From Episyrphus balteatus (Eukaryota; Arthropoda; Insecta; Diptera; Syrphidae): a DNA stretch of 64,000 nt. Made by a program: the position numbers and the translations under genes. Position 1 is the stretch's first letter. Each line of letters starts with the position of its first letter. The stretch spans positions 62,714,552 through 62,778,551 of the forward strand of contig NC_079137.1 of the NCBI RefSeq assembly GCF_945859705.1, written 5' to 3'. The notes beneath the pieces are model-generated. The model searched no databases and had not been told where the DNA came from. It saw only the letters and a list, made by a program, of their open reading frames with translations. Of the stretch, positions 47,228 through 58,560 are shown one piece after another.

Positions 47228-50200
47228 TCTTTTTATTAGAAAAAAAGTTTACCAAATGCATTTTTCTAAACCCAAATTGTTTTATATAGGTACTTTTTCA
47301 GGTAGCGATAACCCTAAATCCAGACACAAAAAAATGTATTTCTTTTTTAAAATGGCTACCATTTCCGTTTACGATTTTACCTAATGGGTAGTTGGGCACA
47401 ATTTTCTTTTGATTTTGTAAATAATTTCAGCAGACTTCAGCAACATTCTATAACAGGGTCTTAGAAGATTCTAAGGAGTCTGAAAATCTGTAGTATGACC
47501 AGTAGGTATGTGAAAAAGGTTTTTAATGAGACTTGATGAAATTTTAGTATGTTGTAATTCAAAACGTGTTGATCAAAAGACATTATGGGTTCAACTCTCT
47601 AGTTCATGATTCTTGCCATAATACTTTACTATAACTAGCGGGTAAACAATACAATTCTAATGATACCTTATTTGTTAAATTATGATAAGTAGTTTTGAAG
47701 TTATGAAGGCACATAAATATTAAAATGCATAAAAACCGGTTAACCCGTAGCCTATTCAAGCAACAAAAAATAATATACTGAATAATATACTGAATATAAT
47801 GATTCAACAAGTACAATAATAGTAAAAAAGGGGCTACATAATGAATACAAGAGAGAATGGGTGGTAGTAATTGAAAGTAATGAACAGTAAAATATTAAAA
47901 TATTAAATTAAAAAAACATAAAAACCAAAAGAACAAAAAAGAAGAACATTCAAATAAAATGAACTTAAAATGTATCTGTTCTAATAGTGCCTTGTGATTA
48001 CTTTTCTTTTGATGGGTTGCCTATGATGAGTTGTCCCATGATGAGTTGTTCTATGGTGATATGTCCTGTGATATCCTGCGTAGATCCTGTTCAAAAACAA
48101 GTATCTCTGAACCCTTACAGACTTTTTATAAAAAAGTTCTTAAGTAGAACATACTAATATTTCATCAAATATTTTTCATGAAAAAAAATTTGTAAAATTC
48201 ACCTTTCCTGCAATTGGTAGCCTTGTTGCTCGCAGGCCTATTCCCAAGTTTGTCCAACACTCAAGTCTTATGTAAATAAAAAAAAATTAAACTAAAGCAA
48301 AAAAAAACTTCTTACAAGAAGGCTCTTGCAATTGGGATAGAAGTTTGACTGTAAGTTTGTCTGTCTTTGTATAGTTCTAGCCTCTCCTCGTCGTCGTCAT
48401 TGTTGGTTTTTCGTTTTCAGTTTCTCTGTTTCTGACGTGTGAATGTTGTGCGTTTTGTGAATACGAATATATCATATAAAATGTAACAAGGGCGCATCAA
48501 GGAAGAATGATTAAGATCTCTATTGCATGATGTTGGCTTGGTCTTGCTGCTGATGTTCTTGATGATGATGGAGGAGGTGCCGCTTGTGGTGCTGCTGTCG
48601 TTGCTACTGCTGTGCCATTTTCTTACATATTTATAATGCTCGCACATCAATGATCTCCTAGCAAGCAACTATGTTGTAGGCCTTGCTCATAATTTTATGA
48701 TAGTTTTACATGTCGCAAAGAAAAAGACGTTTTAAGATGGTTCCCTTCCGGTCTGTGATAACACCCAAGAATAAGGCGAGGGAAGTGAAAGAGATATACA
48801 GTAGATGGATAGTCTGAGGAGCAAATGATGATGATGGCAAAATGTATTTTAGACATAGAACAAAGGTATGGTTATATTCTGACAGAATCGCCATGGGGGA
48901 ACAATTTATTTGCAACAAAAAAAATGAAAGAAGATTTAATGACAAAGAGTAACCAAGAAAGGAAAGGGAAATAGTTGCTTCTGGCCAAATTGTGTGGGAT
49001 TCTTCATAAAAAAAAAACTATGTTTTGAGTTGTGCAAAAAAAGCTTTTAAAAAACAAACAAATTAAAGAAGTCATTCTTTCACTTTGGGTTCATAATGTA
49101 CGCAAGAACGCATGACAGACAGTTAAAAAAGAGGTTCATGTCCTGTTGAGAGGATACAATGAATACAAAACAAAGTTTAAGTTTTGTTTTCTTGTTTTGA
49201 TGGACATACACCACAGCTCTAATGGATAACTAGTGTCGTAATGGAAACAAAAAAAAAAAATGGTTTAATGGTTTTCCCATGCATCACACCCTCCTACACA
49301 TTAGTTTCGTTCTAGTGAACGTTTGAAAAATCTCTTAATTCGTTGGTTTATATAGCCATAAAACCACTTAGTATGGGTACCATACTAACAAGGATATTTT
49401 TTTTTTTTTTTTTTTTCATTTTTGAATATAGAACACATAGAAGGAAGTAAAATGAAAAGTTGAGGGATCTCCTTTGATTTGATTTAAGGTTTTTCAACTT
49501 TGGTCTCACCTACCTATATAACTTTTTATTGAAGTCTCGAAAATGTAAAAAAAAAAAATAACAAAGAGTGACTTAAAGGCACTGAGAGCTTTTGAAGTAA
49601 AGTGAATAATATTTGTTTGCTTATGAAAATATTTTTTTTTCCTTTTTAAGACGTGTAAAAATAGGAAACAAAAAATAAGCATTTGACTTAGATTTTATTT
49701 TAATATAAAGTTAAATGTGTAGGTACCTATATAGTTTTTCAACAACTTGAGACGACTGTTTGATTTAGTTTTTTCGTCTTTGATAAAGGAAATGTATGCC
49801 AGATGAGTTTAAAAGGATGGATTTCTCTTTTGCTTTCAAAAAAAGTAGGAATTTAAAGACTCATTTTTATTTTAGAAAATATAGAGCGATGTTCTCTAAA
49901 GTGACTTGGTTTTTAAATTTTTTTTTTTTTTTGATAATTTTGTATGGGATGTAAAATTCAATCCGATGTGATAGGATTAAACCTTAGACTATTGTTTGAA
50001 TGTTCTCGTAGGTTTAAAATTCTTTTTGCTGGATTTAGATAAATTAGAATTTTTAACTCATTTCAACTTCAAGAAAAGTAATTTAATGATCGCAACAATT
50101 AAAATTTAATATTCAATAATAATTTTTTGTTTTAAATATTGAATTTTTTACCGTTAAATAACATACTTCACCTATATTCATGTCGTAAGAGAACTTCTGT

Positions 50201-50539
50201 ATTAGATTAATTTAGGTATATACCGGAATTATTTATGTTCTTATACAGATGCAACAACATACCTGAAACGAAAAAAAAAAAAATGGTAAGTAAATACATA
50301 CTGGTTAATTCTTTCATCTTTAAACTATGTTAAAATATAAATAGTTAATTTATTTTTAGAAAAACTTTGAAAGACGGTAAACCAGAAAAATTTTAAGTAG
50401 TTCAAGTGGCTTTAATTTTTTAAAAACTCTGAAATCAATTTGAGCTTTAAAAAAAGTATGCAATTTCTTTTACTAACATTCTTAAAAAAAAAAACATCAA
50501 ATCGTTTGAGCCGTTTTAAAAAACTATTTTTATAAGTAA
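47228..50539. other. Noncoding DNA
   Basis: No gene is supported. 48000-48070 is a short ATGATGAGTTGT-type repeat. 48360-48960 is GC-richer, with GATGATG and GCTGCT runs. The rest is AT-rich with long T runs. Confidence 0.5.
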
Positions 50540-50722
50540 TTTTTGAAAAAAAAAGTATTTTGGTTTTGAAAGAATAATGATTCTTTTAAAATTAAATTTT
50601 TTTAATATCAAAATTTCAAAAAATTCGACAAAATTTAAAATAAAATTTTTTTTTAATTCCAAATTCTTTCTCAAATTTGTTATTTTTCATAATATCAAAA
50701 CTTTATCCTTTTTAATAAATAA
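50540..50722. repeat. Left direct repeat flanking the 3.2-kb element
   Basis: About 183 bp, from TTTTGAAAAAAAAA to AATAAATAA, match 53885-54615 once the piggyBac-like insert there is removed. It contains the empty TTAA site at 50653-50656. Confidence 0.75.
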
Positions 50723-51195
50723 CTAGCTGACCCGGCGGACTTCGTTCCGCTTTTTTCTTGTATTTATTTTCAATTTTTGGCTTTGTAATGTGTTAACCTT
50801 TTCCAATACAAAAAAATCGGGCCACAACTTGATATATGGAACACAAACATAAAATTGTACATATAAAGTATTAAAAAAAGCGAACCATTTGTCTGACAGC
50901 TATCTATTATAATTTTAATTGGAATGTGTACGAAGTTTCATAAATATTATTATTAAGGTATAACAACATAAATCTTCAGCGGAAAGCAAAATGGTATTAT
51001 GTCCTTAACAGATCCTATATGGAGTTACAATAATTTTGCTTTCCCAGGCGATATGTATGTTGTATGCATGCCACTGTTTTTTTCTGTTATTGGCACGGGT
51101 TTTTTTCGTCAAATAGTAAAAACAAATGTTTTTAAAAACAAAATCTTATGTGTCTCGAACTCCTTTCAATCACTTGCAATCGCTACTAAAATTTT

Positions 51196-52031
51196 CAGTC
51201 AAATAAGGGTTTCACCTCGGAATGAATGCTAATAGAATTTTTTTTGCTCAATACCTTCGTTTTGGCATTCCATAACATACCTCAAAAGTCTAGAAAAATC
51301 TCATGTCTGCAAGTCGCGATTTTCAAGCTCAAATCGCGAAATGGAGATTTTCAAAATTAGAATTTCAAGAATTACATAACTTCGAGGCATTTTTTAATGC
51401 TGATTACAAAAATTTTTTTTTTGATTTTTGACATAAGTTATAGAATATCCAAACAAAGATACAAACAAAAAAATTAGCCTATCCGCACTAATTATAAGAT
51501 TGTTCCAGGATGTTTTTTAGTGCATATCCCAAAATTGTCCCTTTTCTCAAAAAATACCAATTTTTCATAGGTATGAATGTTTTTTTCATTGCATTGTTTA
51601 GATTCTTAATGATAATGGATATGAAAACCTTCATGAAAAATTTTGTCCCTCTACCATAACTTTTAAGGATTTTTCGGTAGTAAGTTTGCAACTGTTATAA
51701 TAATATGGGTTGACAATTGAAAAACAGGTATAACTTTTTTCAGAGACGTCAGATTGTCTTGATCTTGTCTAGATTTTTTGGCATCAGCATTAAAAAATAC
51801 CTCGAAGTATTGTATCATATGTGAATATAATACCATTGTCTTTTATTGCTTATTTTGAAAATCTCCATTTCGCGCTTTGACCTTGAAAATCGCGACTTGC
51901 GGACATGAGATTTTTCTATACTTTTGAGGTATGTCATAGAATGCCAAACCGAAGGTATTGATATTGAACAAAAAAAATTTCTATTAGCATTCATTCCGAG
52001 GTTAACTCCTTTTTTTCACCTTATTTGACTG
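51196..52031. mobile_element. 836-bp foldback element
   Basis: Arms of about 230 nt start CAGTCAAATAAGG at 51196 and end CCTTATTTGACTG at 52031. Each includes CTCGGAATGAATGCTAATAG and 'tctcatgtcygcaagtcgcg', with scattered substitutions and small indels. The centre (about 51430-51775) is unique. No target duplication is clear. Confidence 0.82.
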
Positions 52032-52384
52032 TATCATGATATTTTTTGGCTATTTAGGAAATTCAAAAAGTAGCAATCTTTTTTTGTAAATTGTAAAGAA
52101 ACCGGCTTAAAATGAAAAGATTCCGTCTTAATTCTATACATACGTCTAAATATTAAAATATTTTCTTAAGAAGAGTAAATCATTTTAAATTAATGCGGAA
52201 ATTGTATTAATAAATTGGTAGTTGAAACAACTTAAACAAATTTTAAGTTTCATTTTATCATACCAATTTTTAACTGTGAGATATAGCTTAGTGGTAAACA
52301 ATTTTAATTGAGGAAATAACATTTTAAAGAGTTAAATCGTGTATGTTTTTATTAGCCTTGAATATGAACTCTTTGAACCCCAAA

Positions 52385-53420
52385 TATTGAATTTGCTCAT
52401 AACTTGACAGCAGCGCCACGTACCAGGTCCAACAGGGGCGTACACACCATTGGGGCAAGTGGGGCGGCGGTGCCCCGGGGCCCCATACACGCCAGGGCCT
52501 CGTAAGGAGACAATGCAAAAAGATAAGATACTTGACATGAATCACTTCGGGCACAAGAGAGACACATTATATTTTTCAGTGAATTGGTAGCCAGTCACAT
52601 AATATTTCATCTAAAAAAAAAGTATTACCTTAGGGGTCCCAAAAAAAAATTGCTTTTTTGAAAGAAAAATTACATATTATCTTGGGACCCCAAAAAATAT
52701 TACTTACATAATTTTAGCGCCCAACAAATTATAGGTACATCAGGAGCCCCAAAAAAAATAAGTGGGCGTATACGTCCTTTTTTATTTGTTCTTATTTTCT
52801 ATATCAAAGGGGCCCCAAAAATGTAGTCTTGCCCCGGGGCCCTTTCACAAAAATTTGTCAAGTCTTTCGGACTCCAAATATGAAATTTGTCTATAACTAC
52901 TTCGGAAACAGCGCCACCTACCGGGTCCAATTTATGAAACAAAACATGTTTCGAATAAATTGTATCAGACACAAAAAGTATCACAAAAATCAAAATATGT
53001 AATTTTCCTAGAACTTGACAACAGCACCACTAACGACTGTCCAGTCGCTCGTTCAAAATATGCAATTTTCCTAAAACTTGATAACAGTGCCAACTACTGG
53101 GTCCAATCATGAAACAAAACTTGTCTCGAATGAACCTTGTCGTAACACAAAATTTCACAAAAATCTGTCCAGTCATTCGACCCCACCTATGGAATTTGCC
53201 TATAACTTGAAAACAGCGCCACCTATCGGATCAAATTATGAAACAAAACCTGTAACGGATAGAACTTATCAAATAAACAAAATTTCACAAAAATCTGTTG
53301 TTATTCGACCCCAAATATGGAATTTGCCTATAACTTGACAGCAGCGCCACCTACCGGGTCCAATTATAAAACAAAACCTGTTTCGGATGGACCTTTTCAC
53401 ATATATTTCACACAAAATTT
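52385..53420 (+). repeat. About 128-bp tandem repeat with CAGCGCCACCTACCGGGTCC core
   Basis: The core starts at 52411, 52909, 53022, 53085, 53214 and 53342. The last two steps are 129 and 128 bp, and earlier ones are shortened or carry the insert. Each unit also has AATTTGCCTATAACTTGA upstream and AAACAAAACCTG and AATTTCACAAAAATCTGTC downstream. An 86-codon frame at 53078-53338 is the repeat read in one frame. Confidence 0.8.
52433..52843. mobile_element. GC-rich insert in the first tandem unit
   Basis: The first repeat unit is broken after GGTCCAA by CAGGGGCGTACACACC and resumes at TTTCACAAAAATTTGTC. The insert carries TGCCCCGGGGCCC twice as a direct repeat (52471-52483 and about 52830-52842) and several GGGGTCCC/GGACCCC phrases. 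The CAGGGGCG start is hAT-like, but the right end does not mirror it, so the element may be truncated or rearranged. Confidence 0.6.
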
Positions 53421-53884
53421 CAGAAAAATCTGTCTAGTCGTTTAGGAGTAGGGCCACAAACAAACGCACAGGAGAAATATATATAATATGTAGATACAAA
53501 CCATAACTCTGATTGATGTGCCAATGCTTTACTTATTTGTCCTCAATGAAAATCAGAGATATACATTTTATCTGTGCAGTCCATATGTGGATTTAATATC
53601 ACAAGACGAATAATTATTTGTTTCACTCAAAATCAGACTTTTTTAATTATTTTGAAAGCTTTACAAATTAAGCTTAGTTTAAATTTTTAAAAAGCGAGAG
53701 TGGTTTTTTACTCGTACATATTGACAGCTATGTAAAGATGCGAGAAAAGGTATTATTTTTTTTTTGATACAAACCATCTACATATTAATACCTTTCAAAC
53801 AAAAAAAAAATTACCAAAATCGGACCAGCCAAACGCGAGTTTATCGGCCACACACACTAAACGAACTCATTTTTATATATAAGA

Positions 53885-54615
53885 TTTTTGAAAAAAAAAA
53901 TGTATTTGGGTTTTGAAAAAATAATGATTCTTTTAAAACTAAAATTTTTTAATAGGTATCAAAATTTCAAAAAATTCGACAAAATTAAAAAAAAAAAATT
54001 TTTTTTAACCCTTTCGAACCAAAGCTATGAAAATCAATATTAAAAAATGTCTTTTCGGTATTATCGGGTCAAAAACATCACAACTAAGAAATATGAATAG
54101 CAAAAAGTTATTTTCCAAAATAATAAATAGCAAAACTAATGTGTTTTTCTCATGTTGCATGTAAGTAACATGCACTGCCTATGACCACCAAAAAAAGTCG
54201 GAGAACTGAGAAAATAACTTTTTCTGAAACTATAATGTATGCTACTTCTTCTAAGCAAAAAAACAAAACACTTTCTGCATTAACATTTTTTATATCTTTT
54301 TTTCAAAATTATGACCATATATAACAAAAAATTTTTTTGCAAAAAAAAAATGTGAATTTCAGTCCCTTTCTCGATGAAAAAAAAATTAAAGGTATGATAT
54401 TTGACTAACTTTTTGTAATAATCCAGTAACTAGGCATTATTATCTTTCAATTAAGCTATCGTTACCTAAAAAATTGTTTAATTTAATATTTTTTACGAAT
54501 TTTTAAAAAAATGTTACATGAGAGTAACGCTGGGTCCGAAAGGGTTAATTCCAAATTTTTTTTTCAAATTTTGTATTTTTTATAATATCAAAACTTTATC
54601 CGTTTTGATAAATAA
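53885..54615. repeat. Right direct repeat, interrupted by a piggyBac-like element
   Basis: Matches 50540-50722 in the same orientation, split at TTAA by the 536-bp element. The two repeats bracket the CTAGCTGACCC element exactly at its head and tail. Confidence 0.75.
54005..54548 (+). mobile_element. piggyBac-like miniature element, longer copy
   Basis: A 536-bp element (54009-54544) lies between TTAA at 54005-54008 and 54545-54548. It starts CCCTTTCGAACC and ends GGGTCCGAAAGGG. It contains the whole of the 355-bp copy at 1359-1713 plus about 180 bp (54142-54318) with 'catgttgcatgtaagtaacatg', a small hairpin. The matching TTAA at 50653-50656 in the left direct repeat is unoccupied. No transposase is present. 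Confidence 0.88.
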
Positions 54616-55809
54616 TTTTGTTGAAGTTGGACCATTCGAGTCGTTATGAATAAATAAAGAATTTAAAACAAAATTGTTATGTGGGTGGGTATGAAAGTAC
54701 AAGTAGATACAAACATGCTTTTTCAGAATTTTTTGTTGGTTGTTTATGCTATTTTTCTTTTATTTTTTTTTTATTTTTTAGTTTTTTTATATTTTTTTAT
54801 TTTTAATCTTTTTATTTTTATTTTATTTTTAATTTGTTATTATTTTAAATTGTTTTATTTTTGTATACGTATTTCTTTGCGTACTTTTCAGGGTTGTAAC
54901 AAAATATTTTTTTTAAATAAATTTTCCATTTCAAACTAAACAAAAAAATAAATAAAATATGTTTGCATAAATAAATTTTTAGGTAACGCAAACAAAACAT
55001 TTTGTTTAAATAAAAAAAAAAAATGTTAAATAAAAAAAAATTTGGACCGGTACGCTTTTTTTCGATCTCAGAAAGTTTCTTAAAGTTTTTTTTTCTATTT
55101 CAGAAAGTCTCTTAAACGTATCAGTCCATTTCCACGAAAATTTTTAAACGTAATATATATATGTATATATTTTTTTTTATTTACAAAATTTTCATAAAAA
55201 TATCTTTTTTGAATTTTACAAAAAGCTACAAATTTAAAAAAGCTACATATTTAAAAAAAAAATTAAATGTTTTGTTTGGAAAACCAATTTTTTGAAAAAG
55301 CATCTATGAATTTTTTTTGAAATTTCATTTTTAAATGCTGATTTTATTTTTGTTTTTTTTTTTTTAATGACAGAAACTTTTATGTTAAAAAATTTTTATA
55401 TTTAAAATTTTTTTTTCTTCAAAATTCTTTTTTTATACAAGAATAATAATGTTCCTTAAATAACTTATTAAATTAAAAAAAAAATAACAAGCATATAACA
55501 ATGCTACTATTCCAGTAATAAAATGTCTGAGGTTCGTAAAATTTATTTTCGACTAAAATCAGAATTATTGAACTACATATATTTTCAACACAATTTATGA
55601 AGTTATTTGAACTATTATTTAAATGTTGCCTAAATTGTTTAACGATGTTTCATAAATTTCGGTCTCCACAAAGTACATCTTTTTTTTTTTTTTTTAATTT
55701 TCTAAAACATACGTTAACAACCAAATTAATACGAATTTTTTTTAACCTTTTTTCTTTTATCATGATGATATGGGTTAAACTAAATTTCATTAAAAGACTT
55801 TTTTAACTG
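54616..55809. other. Very AT-rich noncoding DNA
   Basis: Dominated by T-rich tracts (54740-54850) and A/T runs. CAGGGTTGTAAC at 54888 resembles the R2 hAT-like end, but no partner end is near. No gene is recognised. Confidence 0.55.
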
Positions 55810-56057
55810 CGGCCAGGCGACCCGCTTTGTTTCAATTACCTTCACTTAGAGAATCTTAAATTAGTCTTCTCTCCATCTCCTTCGTCACATAAACACTTTA
55901 TTACACGTGGTACACCCCATTGCGTATACATACAATTTTACTAACTCGTATCTTCTAATTAAAATTTCTGACCGAGTATTCCAATTCACAACAAAAGGAA
56001 AAGACGACTAAGTAGAGAGAGTGGGTCTAAGTCTGGGTAAGGTATTTCTTAAAGACT
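55810..56057 (+). promoter_or_regulatory. Upstream region of the small-peptide candidate
   Basis: The AT bias drops sharply at 55810. TAATTAAAAT (about 55957) lies some 30 bp before CCAATTCACAAC, a possible weak TATA and initiator pair, and the 5' leader would be about 70 nt. The ATG at 56058 has A at -3 and G at +4, a good start context. All of this is inference from spacing. Confidence 0.25.
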
Positions 56058-56366
56058 ATGGATAAGAGTCCCCTAATCATTTTTATATGCTTTAGTTTGC
56101 TTTTAAGTTGTATTGTGTATATCCAATGTCATTCTCGATGTGGTGGGAATTTTCTCATGCAAGGGAGCCGAACTAACTGCAATAACGCTCCATCAATTCC
56201 TTCAGTGAAGGTAAAATTGCTAAAGAATATAAAGGGTGGCATCGTTCGGCATCGTGTAGAACTCATTCCGAAAAAGATTAATCCTATCCCATAATTTGTG
56301 TTTTCTTGTCTCTTTTTTTTTAAGGTTTATTTCTATTGTCTGCTCGAGCATGCGTGTAATTTGTGA
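56058..56366 (+). CDS. Candidate small secreted cysteine-containing peptide, one or two exons
   Basis: I do not recognise the family. The frame opens with a textbook signal peptide: MDKSPL, then the hydrophobic core IIFICFSLLLSCIVYI, then QC before HSRCGGNF, with cleavage likely near residues 22-25. Unspliced, it stops at 56294 (78 aa), ending VELIPKKINPIP. A good intron is also visible: AAG followed by GTAAAA (56211), a TTAATC branch-like site near 56278, and a pyrimidine tract ending TTTTTTTTTAAG (56324). This gives a 114-bp phase-0 intron. Spliced, exon 1 (56058-56210) joins exon 2 (56325-56366), which adds VYFYCLLEHACNL and a TGA. The product is 64 aa with four cysteines after the signal peptide (residues in RC, NC, YC and AC), so two disulphides are possible. 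It lies in a GC-richer single-copy patch. A secreted peptide (defence, reproductive or signalling) is a guess. No polyadenylation signal was found close by. Confidence 0.45.
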
Positions 56367-57683
56367 AATGTAACACATGAGTGTTCCAAATTCGGTCGTC
56401 GACGGTCTTCTTAATTTCATGAGGCACGTCGACAAAGACTATAGAACGACTTAACGGATTGGGGGCCTTTCCGCTGTCGTAAAAGCACATAAAACTCATT
56501 TCTTAAATCCTAAATCCTTTTTCACTAAAAGTCTCACACAATCGCCGGCAGAAACTGTGTTCACAGCGAATCGAGTATGCTGAAGGTCCGTTCGGAGAGA
56601 GCTGAAATGGCATATTAGTGAAGCAGAGGTGTTGGCAATTTACGAATGAAACTAAAATAAGTCGTAAAATTGCGAAGCCTTACAAAGGACTAAGGTATCC
56701 TCTCAAACACACACACACTCGTTTACTTATATTTTATTTTATGTTGTTGGATGTTTGCCCCTTTTGTGTCGTTATGTCTATCAACGAATGAGGCTCAAAT
56801 TACACTTTGAACGAAGGATGACGGTGGTTTCGGGCTCTGCGGATGGGTTTACTCGATGGAAATGTTTATTTTTACTTTTTTTTTGTTGTTTTATATTTTA
56901 TGTGTTTTGATCCCCCAAAAAGGCTCCATCCACCACCAGGAAGAATATTAGGAGCTAATGAGGATGGTTTTTATTTCGAGTTGACAGCTAATGGCCGGGA
57001 TTGTAGGGAATTAATTTAAAAGGTCTTACAGATTAATCTACAAATCATGTTAACCGCTTTGGAAATTTGTTAGAGCGGCAAAATGGATATAGAACCAAAA
57101 GACACAGAAGAGAAGTTGTTGGATATGGTTGTTGGTTTGGATTTTTTAGGATTTGATTAACAGCATTAAAAAAAGTTATGACTTTACCCTAAACTTTTGT
57201 ATTATTCCCTGTGGCAGTTTATCTTTGTCACATTTCTCTGTTGTTTGTTTGTGTCTTTTTTTGAGCGAAATTTAATTGATAATATTTTTTTTTTTTTTTT
57301 TTTTTTTTGTTTACCTGATAAATAATTTGCTTAATTCTTGGGAATCAGTGTCAGTTAATTTTTTTAGCAATCTACCGCCCGCCGACGATTTTTATTGCTT
57401 CTGAAGGAATTTTGTTTTTTTTTTTATGAACCTTATCATTTATCAATAACTAATGTGGATTTAGAGAATTTTTATGGTGGTGATATTTTTTATAGTAGGT
57501 ATTGAATGCAATTTTTATTTTCTTGGAATTTTTAAATTAAAAAAATGTTTATTTAAGATATATTTTTATTTAAAAGAATTTCAAATGAAAACATACATAT
57601 AATCAAAAGTTTATATCAGTTGTCTTATCAGCGTCTAAATAGGAATAGGATCGTACAAGTAATTTAAAAATTTAAAAAATTAC
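56367..57683. other. Single-copy-looking noncoding DNA
   Basis: 56367-57130 has mixed composition and could hold the 3' untranslated region of the small-peptide candidate. No AATAAA is close. 57270-57310 is a T run of over 25. Nothing else is recognised. Confidence 0.5.
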
Positions 57684-57859
57684 ACTGGTCGGCAAAAAAA
57701 AACAAAAAAAGTCGGGAGCAAGAACTCTGTAAGGTGATTTTAATAAACTTGAGTGTGCTGAATTTAAAACAGTTTACAGATTTTGAAGTGAAAACTTCTG
57801 TAGTATCGTAGTGATTTGAAACAAGATGAAACAAAAAAGCGACACGAAAAATCAATTGA
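57684..57859. repeat. Transposon-like end (CACTGGTCGGCAAAAA)
   Basis: CACTGGTCGGCAAAAA has the look of a DNA-transposon terminus, and the next 170 bp are GC-richer than the flanks. The partner end was not found, so the element is undefined. Confidence 0.35.
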
Positions 57860-58560
57860 TCATAACTTTTTTTTTTAATAGATAGATGAATGAAATTTAT
57901 ACAGTAAATAGGTAATTAATTAAATTATGATTTTGCAAAATTTCAATTAATATCATATTCAAAATTCTGAGATAACGGTGAAAAGATGTTCTTTTTCTAA
58001 ACACGTTATATCTTTTGATCTAGAGCACATAAGAAATTTATTTAAAATTTATACGCATGCTAATAATATTAACTTTCATTTAATATATCACACATAACGG
58101 TACGTGCTCTACAAGTTATATAATCTTTAATTGAAAAACTTGAAAATACCTCAAAACGGCTGTGAAGATTTGTTGCCGATGACCATCTCAGTTTGAAATT
58201 TTGACATGTTTGGCATTAAGAAATTCTTACTTTTTTTGTAGGCATGGTAGAATTATGATTGAAGCGTCATATAAAAGGTGAAATAATTATTATGATATAA
58301 AAATTATTATAGGTTGTCTTTTAAAAAATGGTTTTATTGGCGTTAGAAGAGAAAAGAGTTTGATTGTTTTGCTTTTTTTATGAAAACTAATTGGGTTAAA
58401 AAAATTCTAGCTCTTTTTGTAGATGTTGTATAGACATGATCGATATAAATATTTTGAGATAAAACAATAAGCTTTCAGATGGTATGAAATTTGTAGTTTG
58501 TCATATAAAAAAAGTGATGGAATAAAAAAAAGTTGTATTTTTTGATTTTTTTTTAAATGA
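57860..58560 (-). repeat. R1 dispersed repeat, partial copy C
   Basis: Same orientation as copy B (45457-47227). It shares 'gagataacggt', 'atatatcacacataacggt', 'aaggtgaaataat' and 'ataagctttcagatggtat' in order, with more substitutions. Like B, it lacks the 251-bp element (TTTAATATATCACAC at about 58079). Both ends are missing. Confidence 0.7.

Larger units (their letters stand above)
50723..53885 (+). mobile_element. CTAGCTGACCCGGC-headed composite element
   Basis: The head CTAGCTGACCCGGC followed by GGACTTCGTTCCGC, and the tail ATTTTTATATATAAGAT, match the general look of an abundant arthropod repeat class. The class is often linked to RTE-like or other non-LTR elements, and I am not certain of it. 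An internal tail of the same style (GTCTAGTCGTTTAGGAG then ATATATAATATGTAG) at 53435-53490 suggests two elements nested or tandem. Inside are an 836-bp foldback (51196-52031), a tandem repeat (52385-53420) and a GC-rich insert (52433-52843). No reverse transcriptase is encoded. Confidence 0.6.

Noticed and set aside
53078..53338. 86-codon frame with internal repeats
   Set aside because: It is the 128-bp tandem repeat read in one frame. Neighbouring units break the frame.
50723..53885. LTR retrotransposon with 185-bp LTRs
   Set aside because: The flanking repeats lack TG/CA ends, no primer-binding site or polypurine tract is seen, and the interior has no gag-pol. The head and tail are those of another repeat class.
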